Of a stretch of 64,000 nt of DNA, positions 1 through 7,980 are shown in pieces (the stretch's first letter is position 1; each line of letters begins with the position of its first letter). The DNA lies in the NCBI GenBank assembly GCA_900045905.1, contig FCNS01000035.1, positions 1 through 64,000 of the forward strand, read 5' to 3'. The DNA is from Clostridiales bacterium CHKCI001. GTDB taxonomy: Bacteria; Bacillota; Clostridia; Lachnospirales; Lachnospiraceae. The notes below the pieces were generated by a model. That model was not told where the DNA came from. It made no database searches and saw nothing but the letters and a program-made list of their open reading frames with translations. A program made the translations under genes and the position numbers.

Positions 1-125
1 GTTCTTACTGTTTTTAAGGTGCATCTTTTGATGCTGTTCTGAATTATTCTCTTAGAATTTTTCAGGGTTGGTTATACTGTTTAGTTATCAAGGTTCTTTC
101 TCTGTCGCTCAACAGCGACTCGATT
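1..125 (-). other. rRNA operon leader (transcribed leftwards, operon off the left edge)
   Basis: Read on the minus strand, the segment after the last promoter starts with a perfect 6-bp hairpin (104-119, GTCGCT/AGCGAC). It continues into AGAACCTTGATAACTAAACAGT-like sequence, which resembles the boxA-type antitermination leader found just upstream of 16S rRNA in Firmicutes. A further small hairpin lies at 21-34 (GCATC/GATGC). The 16S gene itself should begin just left of base 1. The call rests on the promoter architecture and leader resemblance; no rRNA sequence is inside the window. Confidence 0.75.
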
Positions 126-154
126 ATCTTACCATACTCATTTTCGTTTGTCAA
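126..154 (-). promoter_or_regulatory. rRNA promoter, proximal (third of three)
   Basis: On the minus strand there is a perfect -35 TTGACA (154-149), a 17-nt spacer and a -10 TAAGAT (131-126), directly ahead of the boxB/boxA-like leader. Consensus spacing and the position next to the leader mark this as the promoter nearest to the rRNA genes. Confidence 0.85.
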
Positions 155-221
155 GCACTTTTTTCAAGTTTTTTCAAACTTTTTTATTTTCTGGTTTATT
201 GCTTTTTTCACAACATTTGCC

Positions 222-250
222 ATCATATCACATTCTATTTTATATGTCAA
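222..250 (-). promoter_or_regulatory. rRNA promoter, middle
   Basis: Minus-strand -35 TTGACA (250-245), 17-nt spacer, -10 TATGAT (227-222). It has the same orientation and spacing as the two neighbouring promoters and lies about 96 bp upstream of the proximal one. Confidence 0.85.
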
Positions 251-336
251 GCATTTTTTGCAACTTTTCTTAATAACGTAATTATTAAAGATATTGTTTC
301 TAAGTTGTTTCTATTATTTTTCAAGCAACGTTCATT

Positions 337-365
337 ACTATACCACGCTTTTAATTACTTGTCAA
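337..365 (-). promoter_or_regulatory. rRNA promoter, distal
   Basis: Minus-strand -35 TTGACA (365-360), 17-nt spacer, -10 TATAGT (342-337). It is the outermost of three tandem near-consensus promoters aimed at the rRNA leader. Confidence 0.8.
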
Positions 366-1321
366 CTACTTTTTTTTACTTTTTATGATAATATTTTACC
401 TTATTTTTATGATTCTTATTTAAACAGATGTAATCCTTTTTATGTTAGATATTTATAGGTGAAAGAAAACGATAAACCGATGTATTGAAATATTCATTTT
501 CTATTTTTTAGACATATTGTATATATTTTTATTATTTTTTATACAATATGTATTTTATTCTTATTTTTCTTTATCATTTCAAAGATTTTTATTCAAATCT
601 CTATTGAAATTTTCTTTTATTTGTTTTACTCTATTTTTATCCGGAGACTATTCCGGAAACATTCTAGTCATATCTCTTCTGGATTTCAGATATGACTCTT
701 AGCGATGGCAGACATGAATCTATGAGAATTTTTCTCTTTCATCTGTGATTCTTAATCTTAAATTCTAAATCTAACTTCCGAACCTTGCTGGGGTACAGTT
801 ACCTAACTATTCGCGGTACTTCATTTAGAATCCATATAATAAGGAAAAAATAGGAAATAATAATATATTAAGATTTATTCTACTCCTGCATTGAAGGTCT
901 TAAGTTACTATCAGCACAATACTCCAGAGGAAATAGAATGCTGTATTGTTATTGAAAAATATATAGAATGTTGACGAGAGAGATTTCTTCCGACACAGGG
1001 GAAAATGCCGGAAGACGTATTTCGCAAAAGCCAAGTAAAACCATTAATATTCCCATTTGGCACCACACGCGAATACGAGAAACTTATACTTTATATTTCA
1101 TTACTTTCAATAATGCTGTATCAGACTTTTCTTATTTATATATAATAAAAGATTCACGGTGATTATTTTAAGCAAAATACGCTCACTCTCAAATGCTTGA
1201 TATTCATCGTCTGCCATTGTAATAATCATTTTCTTTTAAATGTACTCCTATATTGTTTTCTCTTCTTTTCCGTTTTTAGTCAGCATACAATAAATAAAAA
1301 CGGAAGGAATATTTTTATTTT
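366..1321. other. Long intergenic region without a convincing gene
   Basis: About 950 AT-rich bases between the rRNA promoters and cwlD. Short open frames occur (for example at 517-702, 968-1162 and 1005-1145) but none has a clear ribosome binding site or recognisable protein. Visible structure includes a 10-bp inverted repeat (666-675/688-697), a TCCGGA pair (642-647/654-659) and a 9-bp inverted repeat CCGTTTTTA/TAAAAACGG (1270-1278/1295-1303) just before the cwlD ribosome binding site. It may contain decayed coding DNA. Confidence 0.6.
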
Positions 1322-2026
1322 ATGAAAAAGAAAGGATTTTTAGAATTTGCTATGACAATACTGTTACTTGCAGGAGCATTTTTTCTTCCACGAGAAAGTG
1401 CGCAGATGCTTCAGTCCGCAACTACCGACCCTATTACTGTCTTAATCGATGTTGGTCATGGTGGTGCTGATTCTGGAAAGGTAGGAGTGAATGGAGCATT
1501 GGAAAAGGATATTAATCTACAGATTTCCCTACGCCTCCAATCTCTTTTAAAAGAAGCTGGTATCACAGCCATCCTTACTCGTGATACCGACAAAGGCCTC
1601 TATCAAGAAACAGACTCAAATAAGAAATTAGCTGATATGAAAGCTCGTATTCAAATGATCACAGATGTAGATGCTGATATTGTCGTTAGTATTCATCAAA
1701 ACAGTTATAGTAAGTCTTCTGTTTCTGGCGCACAGGTATTTTATTATACTAGTTCCGAACAAGGACAACAGCTTGCTCAGGCAATTCAAGATGGTTTTGA
1801 TTATGCATTAGGAGACCGCAATACCCGCAGTATTAAAGCCAATAAGGATTATTACATTCTTGTACACTCTCCTATTGTCTCTGTTATTTGTGAATGTGGA
1901 TTTTTAAGTAATCCAGAAGAGGCTGATTTACTTACTACCTCTGATTACCAACAAAAAATTGCTCAGAGTATTTGCAATGGAATCTTGAACTACTTCCAGA
2001 ATTCCAATCAATCAACTTTATCTTAA
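1322..2026 (+). CDS. cwlD: Germination-type N-acetylmuramoyl-L-alanine amidase (CwlD-like)
   Basis: Zinc amidase of the Amidase_3 family that cleaves the amide bond between muramic acid and the stem peptide. CwlD makes muramic delta-lactam in spore cortex, and this protein (234 aa) matches CwlD in length and single-domain layout. An N-terminal hydrophobic segment (about residues 9-22) would serve as signal peptide or anchor. The zinc/catalytic set is visible: H46 in VGHGG, E61, H125 in SIHQN and E191 in ECGF. A GGAAGG ribosome binding site lies about 14 nt upstream, preceded by a 9-bp inverted repeat. The small HTH gene follows 27 bp later. The family is certain; assignment to CwlD rather than another small amidase rests on length and the presence of other spore genes. 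Confidence 0.85.
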   Translation: MKKKGFLEFAMTILLLAGAFFLPRESAQMLQSATTDPITVLIDVGHGGADSGKVGVNGALEKDINLQISLRLQSLLKEAGITAILTRDTDKGLYQETDSNKKLADMKARIQMITDVDADIVVSIHQNSYSKSSVSGAQVFYYTSSEQGQQLAQAIQDGFDYALGDRNTRSIKANKDYYILVHSPIVSVICECGFLSNPEEADLLTTSDYQQKIAQSICNGILNYFQNSNQSTLS

Positions 2027-2053
2027 TAATTTAAGAGGTGACTCGATAACATT

Positions 2054-2311
2054 ATGGAAAAATTAAATCCATCTTCTCATAGAACCACACCAATGGAATT
2101 TACCAATTTTTCAGATTTTCAAGAGCATTTTGCGTTTCGGCTTCTTACATACCGACTAGAACATAATATATCTCAAAAATCTATGGCTGATTTTTTAGGC
2201 ATTTCACCTGTTACACTTTCTAAAATAGAAAACTGCCATATGAATTTATCTCTTGAAATGGTATTCCATCTATGTGAAATATTAAACTTTACATTGCATA
2301 TTATTTTATAA
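2054..2311 (+). CDS. Small XRE-family HTH protein
   Basis: An 85-aa protein with one helix-turn-helix of the XRE/Cro type at about residues 35-62 (NISQKSMADFLGISPVTLSK). It has an N-terminal extension of about 28 residues and no second domain. Such proteins bind DNA as dimers, often as autoregulators. GAGGTG lies 13 nt before the ATG. It sits between cwlD and the radical SAM activase in the same direction, so co-transcription with cwlD is plausible. Its target is unknown. Confidence 0.75.
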   Translation: MEKLNPSSHRTTPMEFTNFSDFQEHFAFRLLTYRLEHNISQKSMADFLGISPVTLSKIENCHMNLSLEMVFHLCEILNFTLHIIL

Positions 2312-2320
2312 ATTATTTAA

Positions 2321-2398
2321 AAGGAGGATACGGATCTGCTGTATTTTCTAGTTAAAAATTGCAATGTATTTTTATTCCATCGCAGCAGATCCACGCTT
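2321..2398 (+). promoter_or_regulatory. Displaced ribosome binding site with hairpin before nrdG-like gene
   Basis: A strong AAGGAGG (2321-2327) lies 71 nt upstream of the conserved ATG at 2399. Between them is a perfect 10-bp inverted repeat, GGATCTGCTG (2332-2341) and CAGCAGATCC (2383-2392). If the stem folds, only about 10 nt remain between SD and ATG. An in-frame CTG at 2336 with 8-nt spacing is an alternative start, but it would add 21 residues not expected in this family. Confidence 0.6.
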
Positions 2399-3085
2399 AT
2401 GAATTTTTATGGACTACAAAAGCTTACTCTATTAGATTATCCAGAAAAGGTAGCCTGTACTTTATTTACAGGTGGTTGCAATCTTCGGTGTCCTTTTTGC
2501 CAAAATAGTGAGCTAGTTATTCCTAATTTATATCCAGAGCCACTAGACTTTAATCAGTTATTGGACTTTTTAAAAAAACGAAGCCAAATTTTAGATGGAA
2601 TATGTATTTCAGGAGGAGAACCTCTTTTACATGAAGACTTATCATTATACTTGAAACAATTTCGCAATCTTGGATATACTATTAAACTGGATACAAACGG
2701 TTGTTTTCCAGAACACTTAAAAAAATTGGTAAACGATGGTCTTATCGATTACGTTGCAATGGACATTAAAAATTCCAAAAAACATTATTATAAAACAGCA
2801 GGAGTTTCTTCTATTAATCTTAAGGCAATAGAAGAAAGTGTCCAATTTTTGCTTCAGAATTCTATTCCATATGAATTTCGTACAACGGTTGTAAAAGAGT
2901 TCCATACAGAATCTGATTTTATTTCAATTGGAGAGTGGCTTCGCGGTGCACACACTTATTATTTACAAAATTTTATCTCTTCTAGTTATGTATTAGAATC
3001 TAACTTACACGGATTTTCCAAAGAGGAGTTGGAACGATTTCAAACAATTTTACTTCCTTATATTTCCAATACAAAGATTAGGTAA
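2399..3085 (+). CDS. Anaerobic ribonucleotide reductase activating protein, NrdG2-type radical SAM enzyme
   Basis: A 228-aa radical SAM protein. The [4Fe-4S]-binding CxxxCxxC is at C27, C31 and C34 (GGCNLRCPFC), followed by ISGGEPLL, which contacts the SAM amino group. The N-terminus GLQKLTLLDYPEKVACT is the hallmark of the NrdG2-type activase family, which supports ATG 2399 as the start despite the remote ribosome binding site. Family members generate a glycyl radical, typically on class III ribonucleotide reductase NrdD. No nrdD lies in this window, so the partner is inferred. The upstream neighbour is the HTH gene, and a separate promoter precedes mecA downstream. Confidence 0.8.
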   Translation: MNFYGLQKLTLLDYPEKVACTLFTGGCNLRCPFCQNSELVIPNLYPEPLDFNQLLDFLKKRSQILDGICISGGEPLLHEDLSLYLKQFRNLGYTIKLDTNGCFPEHLKKLVNDGLIDYVAMDIKNSKKHYYKTAGVSSINLKAIEESVQFLLQNSIPYEFRTTVVKEFHTESDFISIGEWLRGAHTYYLQNFISSSYVLESNLHGFSKEELERFQTILLPYISNTKIR

Positions 3086-3110
3086 AACTTAGAAAATGAA
3101 TGATTATCTA

Positions 3111-3139
3111 TTTACTTCTTTCATATTGTACGTTATACT
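3111..3139 (+). promoter_or_regulatory. Promoter of the MecA-like gene
   Basis: TTTACT (3111-3116), 17-nt spacer and TATACT (3134-3139), 26 bp before the start codon at 3165. This is a reasonable sigma-A match. Confidence 0.55.
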
Positions 3140-3164
3140 GGAGCCATAGAAAGGATGTGATTTT

Positions 3165-3911
3165 ATGCGATTAGAACGATTAAGTGATACACAGATACGT
3201 TGTACTTTAACTAGTACGGATTTGTCTAATCATCATATTGATATAGATGAATTAACATATGGAAGCGAAAACGCTCGCAGTCTTTTTCGTGAAATGTTAA
3301 CTCAAGCTTCCTATGAGCTGGACTTTAATGTAGAAAACGTTCCTCTTATGATTGAAGCAATTCCTTTATCCGATGACAGTCTTATATTACTTGTAACAAA
3401 AATTGAAGACCCAGAAGAATTAGACACAAGATTTTCCAAATTTTCACCATTTAATGTAGAAGATATCGATTTAGATATTCCAGAATATCCATTTTCTTCT
3501 AGTCTTCCTAGAGCTGATGATATTTTAAGCCTTTTCTCTGACAATGCAGAGAAAACCTCTGACGATTTGCAAGATTTGATCAGTGAAGAAAAAACTCCTA
3601 CTTTGGAAGCAACGAATAACTTGTATCGTATTTATTCTTTTTCCAGCTTAGATGAAGTTTCCGCTGCCGCTCGTGTTATCGCTGACTTCTACACAGGTGA
3701 TAATAGTCTTTATAAAGACATAGACCAAAATCGTTACTATCTCGTTATTCATAAATCTGATATGGAACCAGAAATATTTAATCGTGTCTGTAATATTTTG
3801 TCCGAATATGGAACAAAAGAACAGCAAGTTTCTGCTACGGAAGCTTACTATAAAGAACATCTTGACTGTATTATTCCTTCCACCGCAATTGCTGTAATGA
3901 AAAATTTATAA
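3165..3911 (+). CDS. MecA-like ClpC adaptor protein
   Basis: A 248-aa protein. The N-terminus MRLERLSDTQIRCTLTSTDL and the C-terminal alpha/beta domain (from about residue 150, YRIYSFSSLDEVSAAARVI) match the MecA/YpbH family. These adaptors bring substrates to the ClpC/ClpP protease and, in Bacillus, control competence through ComK. The middle (about 95-150) is acidic and of low complexity, as is usual for the linker. AAGGATGTGA precedes the ATG. It has its own promoter, so it is probably monocistronic. The substrate here is unknown. Confidence 0.8.
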   Translation: MRLERLSDTQIRCTLTSTDLSNHHIDIDELTYGSENARSLFREMLTQASYELDFNVENVPLMIEAIPLSDDSLILLVTKIEDPEELDTRFSKFSPFNVEDIDLDIPEYPFSSSLPRADDILSLFSDNAEKTSDDLQDLISEEKTPTLEATNNLYRIYSFSSLDEVSAAARVIADFYTGDNSLYKDIDQNRYYLVIHKSDMEPEIFNRVCNILSEYGTKEQQVSATEAYYKEHLDCIIPSTAIAVMKNL

Positions 3912-4034
3912 TAATAATTGAATCTCTTATTATAGATATTTACTACACTTTTTATATTTAGAAGTTCTGAAAAAAATAATATAAATTCTTAAAAATATTA
4001 TATACAGATTTCTTAATATTTTTTATAATAAAGA

Positions 4035-4224
4035 TATAATCTTTAGTGGAGCATAAACGTATCTATTATGTTAAATACATTCAAGAAGCTGATACACAAT
4101 AGTTGTAAAAAGCTAGGAGACTATTGTGTATCTATCACTTGTCATAAAACATACCTTATGCTCTGTACAATATAATAAATACAAATAAATCTAGCCCATT
4201 ATAGGGTAAATATAGGATTTATTT
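4035..4224 (+). promoter_or_regulatory. Promoter and structured 5' leader of the glucosidase gene
   Basis: A TATAAT box (4035-4040) without a good -35 precedes a long imperfect hairpin. Its outer arms are 4049-4070 and 4143-4163 (GAGCATAA/TTATGCTC plus a 12-nt arm with two mismatches). Its inner stem is a perfect 12 bp (GATACACAATAG 4091-4102, CTATTGTGTATC 4121-4132). A second element has arms AAATAAATC (4183-4191) and GATTTATTT (4216-4224) with CCC/GGG inside. I do not recognise a known riboswitch class. The rest of 3912-4265 is AT-rich and without a gene. Confidence 0.55.
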
Positions 4225-4265
4225 GATTTGGTTAAATTTTTAATAAGAAGAAAGGTGTAAATTCT

Positions 4266-5912
4266 ATGCAGACAATTATTACAAAAGCTTCCAGTTTACC
4301 TTGGTGGAAAAATTCTGTCATTTATCAAATTTATCCTAGAAGTTTTCAAGATAGTAATAACGACGGGATTGGAGATCTTCAAGGAATTATTCAACGACTT
4401 CCTTATTTAGAGAAACTTGGAATTGATGCAATATGGCTTTCCCCAGTCTGCCGATCTCCTCAAGATGATAATGGATATGATATTTCTGATTATCAAGACA
4501 TCGATCCTATGTTTGGAACTCTTGAAGACATGGACAAGCTGATTCAAACTGCCAAAAAATATAACATCCGAATTATTGTGGATCTTGTTCTCAATCATTC
4601 TTCTGATGAGCATCGTTGGTTTTTAGAAGCCAAAAAGAGCAAAACAAATCCATATCATGATTATTATATTTGGAAGGACGGAACCCCTGATGAAAAGCCA
4701 AATGACATGCTTGCAGCCTTTGGAGGATCAGCATGGGAATGGGTTCCTGAATTACAACAGTATTATTTTCATCAATTTTCTGTAAAACAACCTGATTTAA
4801 ATTGGGAAAATCCTAAAGTACGACGTGAGATCTATGATATGATTTTATGGTGGATGGATCGTGGAGTTGGAGGATTCCGACTCGATGTTATTGATCAGAT
4901 TGCCAAAGAACCTGACCAGGGAATTACTTCTAACGGTCCACATCTCCATGAATTCATCCAAGAATTAAGCCGAGAAACATTCCAAAAAGGTGATTTAATT
5001 ACAGTTGGTGAAGCATGGGGTGCCAATACTGAAAATGCCAAACTTTATAGTAATCCTGATGGAAGCGAATTTTCGATGGTATTTCAGTTTGAGCACATTG
5101 GACTAGATCAACAAGAAGGAAAAGAAAAATGGGATCTTGCCCCTCTTGATTTCATAAAATTAAAAAATGTCTTTCACAAGTGGCAAACACAATTATACGG
5201 TTGTGGATGGAATAGCCTTTTTTGGGATAACCATGATCTCCCAAGAATTGTGTCTCGCTGGGGAAATGACAGCGAATATCGAGTAGAATCTGCAAAAATG
5301 CTTGCAACATTGCTACATGGAATGCAAGGTACCCCTTATATCTACCAAGGGGAAGAACTAGGTATGACTAATGTTTGCTATGACATTCAAGATTATCGGG
5401 ATATCGAAACAATCAATCTCTATCATGAACGTCTGGAAAAAGGATATAAAGAAGAAGAAATCATGCACTCAATCCACGTTAAAAGCCGTGATAATGCACG
5501 TACTCCAATGCAATGGAGCGCCAATGATTATGCTGGATTTTCTACTACAGAACCTTGGATTTCGATTAATCCAAATTACGTTCAAATTAATGCGGAATCA
5601 CAACTGCAAGATCCTGATTCTATTTTTTACTATTATCAGAAACTAATACAGCTTAGAAAAAAATACTCCATATTTATAAATGGACAATTTCATCTCTATT
5701 TGGATGAAGATCCTGATATTATGGCCTATACCCGTACATTGGAAGATGAAGTTTTACTTGTGATTTGTAATTTCCATAATATTACACGAACCATTGATCT
5801 TCCAATCTCAATACCAACCGATCATCAATTATTAATCTCAAATTATAGTGATTCCATCGATGCTTCAACATTACGTCCATATGAAGCTAGGATCTATTAC
5901 TTTAAAAAATAG
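4266..5912 (+). CDS. GH13 alpha-glucosidase (oligo-1,6-/glucan 1,6-alpha-glucosidase type)
   Basis: A cytoplasmic 548-aa glycoside hydrolase family 13 enzyme with no signal peptide. It has the (beta/alpha)8 barrel motifs in order: DLVLNHSS, GFRLDVID with nucleophile D207, GEAWG with acid/base E249, and FWDNHDLPR with D324. A beta-sandwich C-terminal domain follows. The TVGEAWGANTENAKLYS stretch resembles DexB-type glucan 1,6-alpha-glucosidases more than MalL or trehalose-6-phosphate hydrolase, so isomalto-oligosaccharides are the likely substrate. No sugar transporter is adjacent. The long structured leader suggests regulation of this single gene, which ends in a strong terminator. Substrate is inferred. 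Confidence 0.85.
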   Translation: MQTIITKASSLPWWKNSVIYQIYPRSFQDSNNDGIGDLQGIIQRLPYLEKLGIDAIWLSPVCRSPQDDNGYDISDYQDIDPMFGTLEDMDKLIQTAKKYNIRIIVDLVLNHSSDEHRWFLEAKKSKTNPYHDYYIWKDGTPDEKPNDMLAAFGGSAWEWVPELQQYYFHQFSVKQPDLNWENPKVRREIYDMILWWMDRGVGGFRLDVIDQIAKEPDQGITSNGPHLHEFIQELSRETFQKGDLITVGEAWGANTENAKLYSNPDGSEFSMVFQFEHIGLDQQEGKEKWDLAPLDFIKLKNVFHKWQTQLYGCGWNSLFWDNHDLPRIVSRWGNDSEYRVESAKMLATLLHGMQGTPYIYQGEELGMTNVCYDIQDYRDIETINLYHERLEKGYKEEEIMHSIHVKSRDNARTPMQWSANDYAGFSTTEPWISINPNYVQINAESQLQDPDSIFYYYQKLIQLRKKYSIFINGQFHLYLDEDPDIMAYTRTLEDEVLLVICNFHNITRTIDLPISIPTDHQLLISNYSDSIDASTLRPYEARIYYFKK

Positions 5913-5914
5913 TT

Positions 5915-5971
5915 AAACAAGCAATCCCCCACTTAGTGTCTTACACACTTGGAGTGGGGGATCGCTTGTTT
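5915..5971 (+). terminator. Terminator between the glucosidase gene and dnaB
   Basis: Arms 5915-5933 and 5953-5971 form a 19-position stem with a C5-G5 core and one mismatch, followed by TTTTG on the plus strand. It lies between convergent genes and may also stop dnaB transcription from the other side. Confidence 0.85.
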
Positions 5972-5983
5972 TGTGTTCTAATT

Positions 5984-7321
5984 TTATGCTTGTTCTTTAT
6001 TTCCAAATTTAGAATAATTCGGAAGCCATACGAGTTCCACCGTTCCAATTGGACCGTTACGCTGCTTCGCAATAATAACTTCTGCAATATTTTTCATTTC
6101 AGAATCTTTATTATAGTATTCATCTCGATATAAAAACATAACGACATCCGCATCTTGTTCAATAGCTCCTGATTCACGTAAATCAGAAAGCATCGGCCGA
6201 TGATCGGTTCTGGACTCACAGGCACGAGATAACTGTGACAAGGCAATTACAGGTACTTGAAGTTCTCTAGCAAGTGCCTTTAATGAACGAGAAATCTCTG
6301 AAATTTCCTGCTGACGATTATCAGAAGCTCTTGTCCCACTTCCTGACATTAACTGTAAATAATCAATAATTACCACTTTTAAGTCAAATTCTAGTTTATA
6401 TTTTCTGCATTTTGAACGCAGTTCTCCAATTGAAATACCTGGAGTATCATCAATAATCAGTTTAGAATTTGCAATAATTCCAGAGCTTTCCACTACTTGA
6501 TCCCAATCATTATCAGATAGGTTTCCTGTTCTTAATGTTTGGCTATCCACTCTAGATTCCATAGAAAGCATTCGATTTACAAGCTGTTCTTTTGACATCT
6601 CCAAACTAAAAATAGCTGTTGTATAATCATGGCGAATTGCCATATTTTGCGCAAGATTCAATACAAAGGCAGTCTTTCCCATAGAAGGACGTGCTGCAAT
6701 TAGAACAAGATCAGATGGCTGCATTCCAGATGTTTTCCAGTCCAAATCAGAAAAACCCGTTGGAATACCTGTAACGGAACTTTTATTTTTCGATGCCTGT
6801 TCGATCTTATTGACTACATTAATAACAACATCTCGAATTGGGACATAATCACTTGTGTTACGATTTTGAAGCAAACGAAAAATTTCTTTTTCTGTATCTT
6901 CCAAAATATCTTCTGTTTTATCTTTTCCAATATAACAACGATTCGCGATTTCTTCGTTTACCTTAATCAGACGGCGCAACAAAGCTTTTTCATAAACAAT
7001 TTCTGCATAGTAACGAACATTTGCAGAAATTGGTACTGCTTCTAATAGCTCACGCATAAAATCTACTTCGCATATCTCTGGAGGTACATCTTTTGCTTTT
7101 AATCGATTTTGCAGGGTAACAAGATCAGTTGGTTTTCCTTCATTATATAATTCCATTATTGCTTCAAACATAATTCCATATTGCCGCTGATAGAAGTCGT
7201 CCGCATGCACAATTTCTGACGCTGCAACAATGGCTTCTTTTTCCAAAAGCATAGAACCGATAACTGACTGTTCTGCCTCAATACTGTGAGGCAATACTCT
7301 TTTCAAAAGTGCCTCTTCCAT
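5984..7321 (-). CDS. dnaB: Replicative DNA helicase DnaB
   Basis: Hexameric 5'-3' helicase of the replication fork. The N-terminal domain (residues 1-100, HSIEAEQSVIGSML) binds primase and loader, and the RecA-like C-terminal domain carries Walker A ARPSMGKTA (about 211-219) and the Walker B/DnaB motif VIIDYLQLM. The reading frame extends upstream to 7354, but AAGGAG (7334-7329) sits 7 nt before ATG 7321, giving the usual N-terminus MEEALLKRVLPHS and 445 aa. There is no intein. It lies downstream of rplI (102 bp), the conserved Firmicutes order. Confidence 0.95.
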   Translation of the reverse strand: MEEALLKRVLPHSIEAEQSVIGSMLLEKEAIVAASEIVHADDFYQRQYGIMFEAIMELYNEGKPTDLVTLQNRLKAKDVPPEICEVDFMRELLEAVPISANVRYYAEIVYEKALLRRLIKVNEEIANRCYIGKDKTEDILEDTEKEIFRLLQNRNTSDYVPIRDVVINVVNKIEQASKNKSSVTGIPTGFSDLDWKTSGMQPSDLVLIAARPSMGKTAFVLNLAQNMAIRHDYTTAIFSLEMSKEQLVNRMLSMESRVDSQTLRTGNLSDNDWDQVVESSGIIANSKLIIDDTPGISIGELRSKCRKYKLEFDLKVVIIDYLQLMSGSGTRASDNRQQEISEISRSLKALARELQVPVIALSQLSRACESRTDHRPMLSDLRESGAIEQDADVVMFLYRDEYYNKDSEMKNIAEVIIAKQRNGPIGTVELVWLPNYSKFGNKEQA

Positions 7322-7423
7322 TCCATTTCTCCTTATTCTATTTTTGGTACACACTTCCTCTTTATCTGTTAAGAAGTGACTGTCTTACCACTTCGTATTC
7401 TACATTCAAAAAAATAGCGTTTA

Positions 7424-7870
7424 TTATAATTCTGTTACTTTTACTGTTAGCTCTGCTGTAACATCTTTGTGAAGTTTAACTGGTACAACGGTAGTGCCAA
7501 GTGTTTTAATTGGTTCTGACAACTGCATTTTTTTCTTATCAATCGAAAGCCCAAGTTGTTTTGTACATTCTAGAGCAATTTCTTTTGTGGAAACGGAGCC
7601 AAATAATTTTCCACCCTCTCCAGTCTTAACTGCTACAACCACTGGTTTTTGAGCAATCTGAACTGCAAGCTGTTTTGCTTCTTCTAATTTCTGAGCTGCA
7701 ATCTTTTCTTCATTTGCTTTTTTCAATTTTAGATCATTTAAGTTTTTAGCCGTAGCTTCTATTCCAAGTTTTTTCGGAATAATATAATTTCTCGCATACC
7801 CATCATTTACCTTTACTTTTTGTCCCTTCTTACCAAGAGACTTTACATCTTCTAATAAAATAATTTCCAT
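7424..7870 (-). CDS. rplI: 50S ribosomal protein bL9
   Basis: A 148-aa ribosomal protein of the large subunit near the L1 stalk. The family N-terminus [19 protein letters not shown] starts at ATG 7870. The 22 codons open upstream are untranslated leader. The N-domain, a long connecting helix rich in Lys/Glu (about 40-75) and a C-terminal rRNA-binding domain are present. The ribosome binding site AAGGAG (7899-7894) is 23 nt from the ATG with a small hairpin between. The gene lies between the gdpP-like gene and dnaB, a conserved order. Confidence 0.95.
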   Translation of the reverse strand: MEIILLEDVKSLGKKGQKVKVNDGYARNYIIPKKLGIEATAKNLNDLKLKKANEEKIAAQKLEEAKQLAVQIAQKPVVVAVKTGEGGKLFGSVSTKEIALECTKQLGLSIDKKKMQLSEPIKTLGTTVVPVKLHKDVTAELTVKVTEL

Positions 7871-7899
7871 AATACTACACCAAGGCTGGTGCTCTCCTT
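7871..7899 (-). promoter_or_regulatory. rplI ribosome binding site with intervening hairpin
   Basis: On the minus strand AAGGAG (7899-7894) is followed by CACCA-GCCT-TGGTG (7891-7878), a perfect 5-bp stem with 4-nt loop, then TAGTATT and the ATG at 7870. The linear gap is 23 nt, but about 9 nt if the hairpin is folded out. No alternative in-frame ATG, GTG or TTG lies closer to the SD. Confidence 0.6.
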
Positions 7900-7980
7900 T
7901 CTCAAAATTCTTATAAGTGAGGAGCCGATACAACATAATTTCATTGCAGCAGTTCCTTTTACTTTTTTGTTTTTGTTGTT

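Noticed and set aside
517-702. 61-codon frame rich in Phe/Leu/Ser
   Set aside because: Chance frame in T-rich DNA, no ribosome binding site, product of homopolymeric composition.
968-1162. 64-codon frame, and an overlapping 46-codon frame from 1005
   Set aside because: No SD with proper spacing and no recognisable protein; could at most be a remnant.
2321-2341. CTG start for the radical SAM protein at 2336
   Set aside because: Spacing from the SD is good, but it adds 21 residues foreign to the family N-terminus; kept only as an alternative.
5984-7321. Intein in DnaB
   Set aside because: DnaB is of normal length with an uninterrupted Walker A region.
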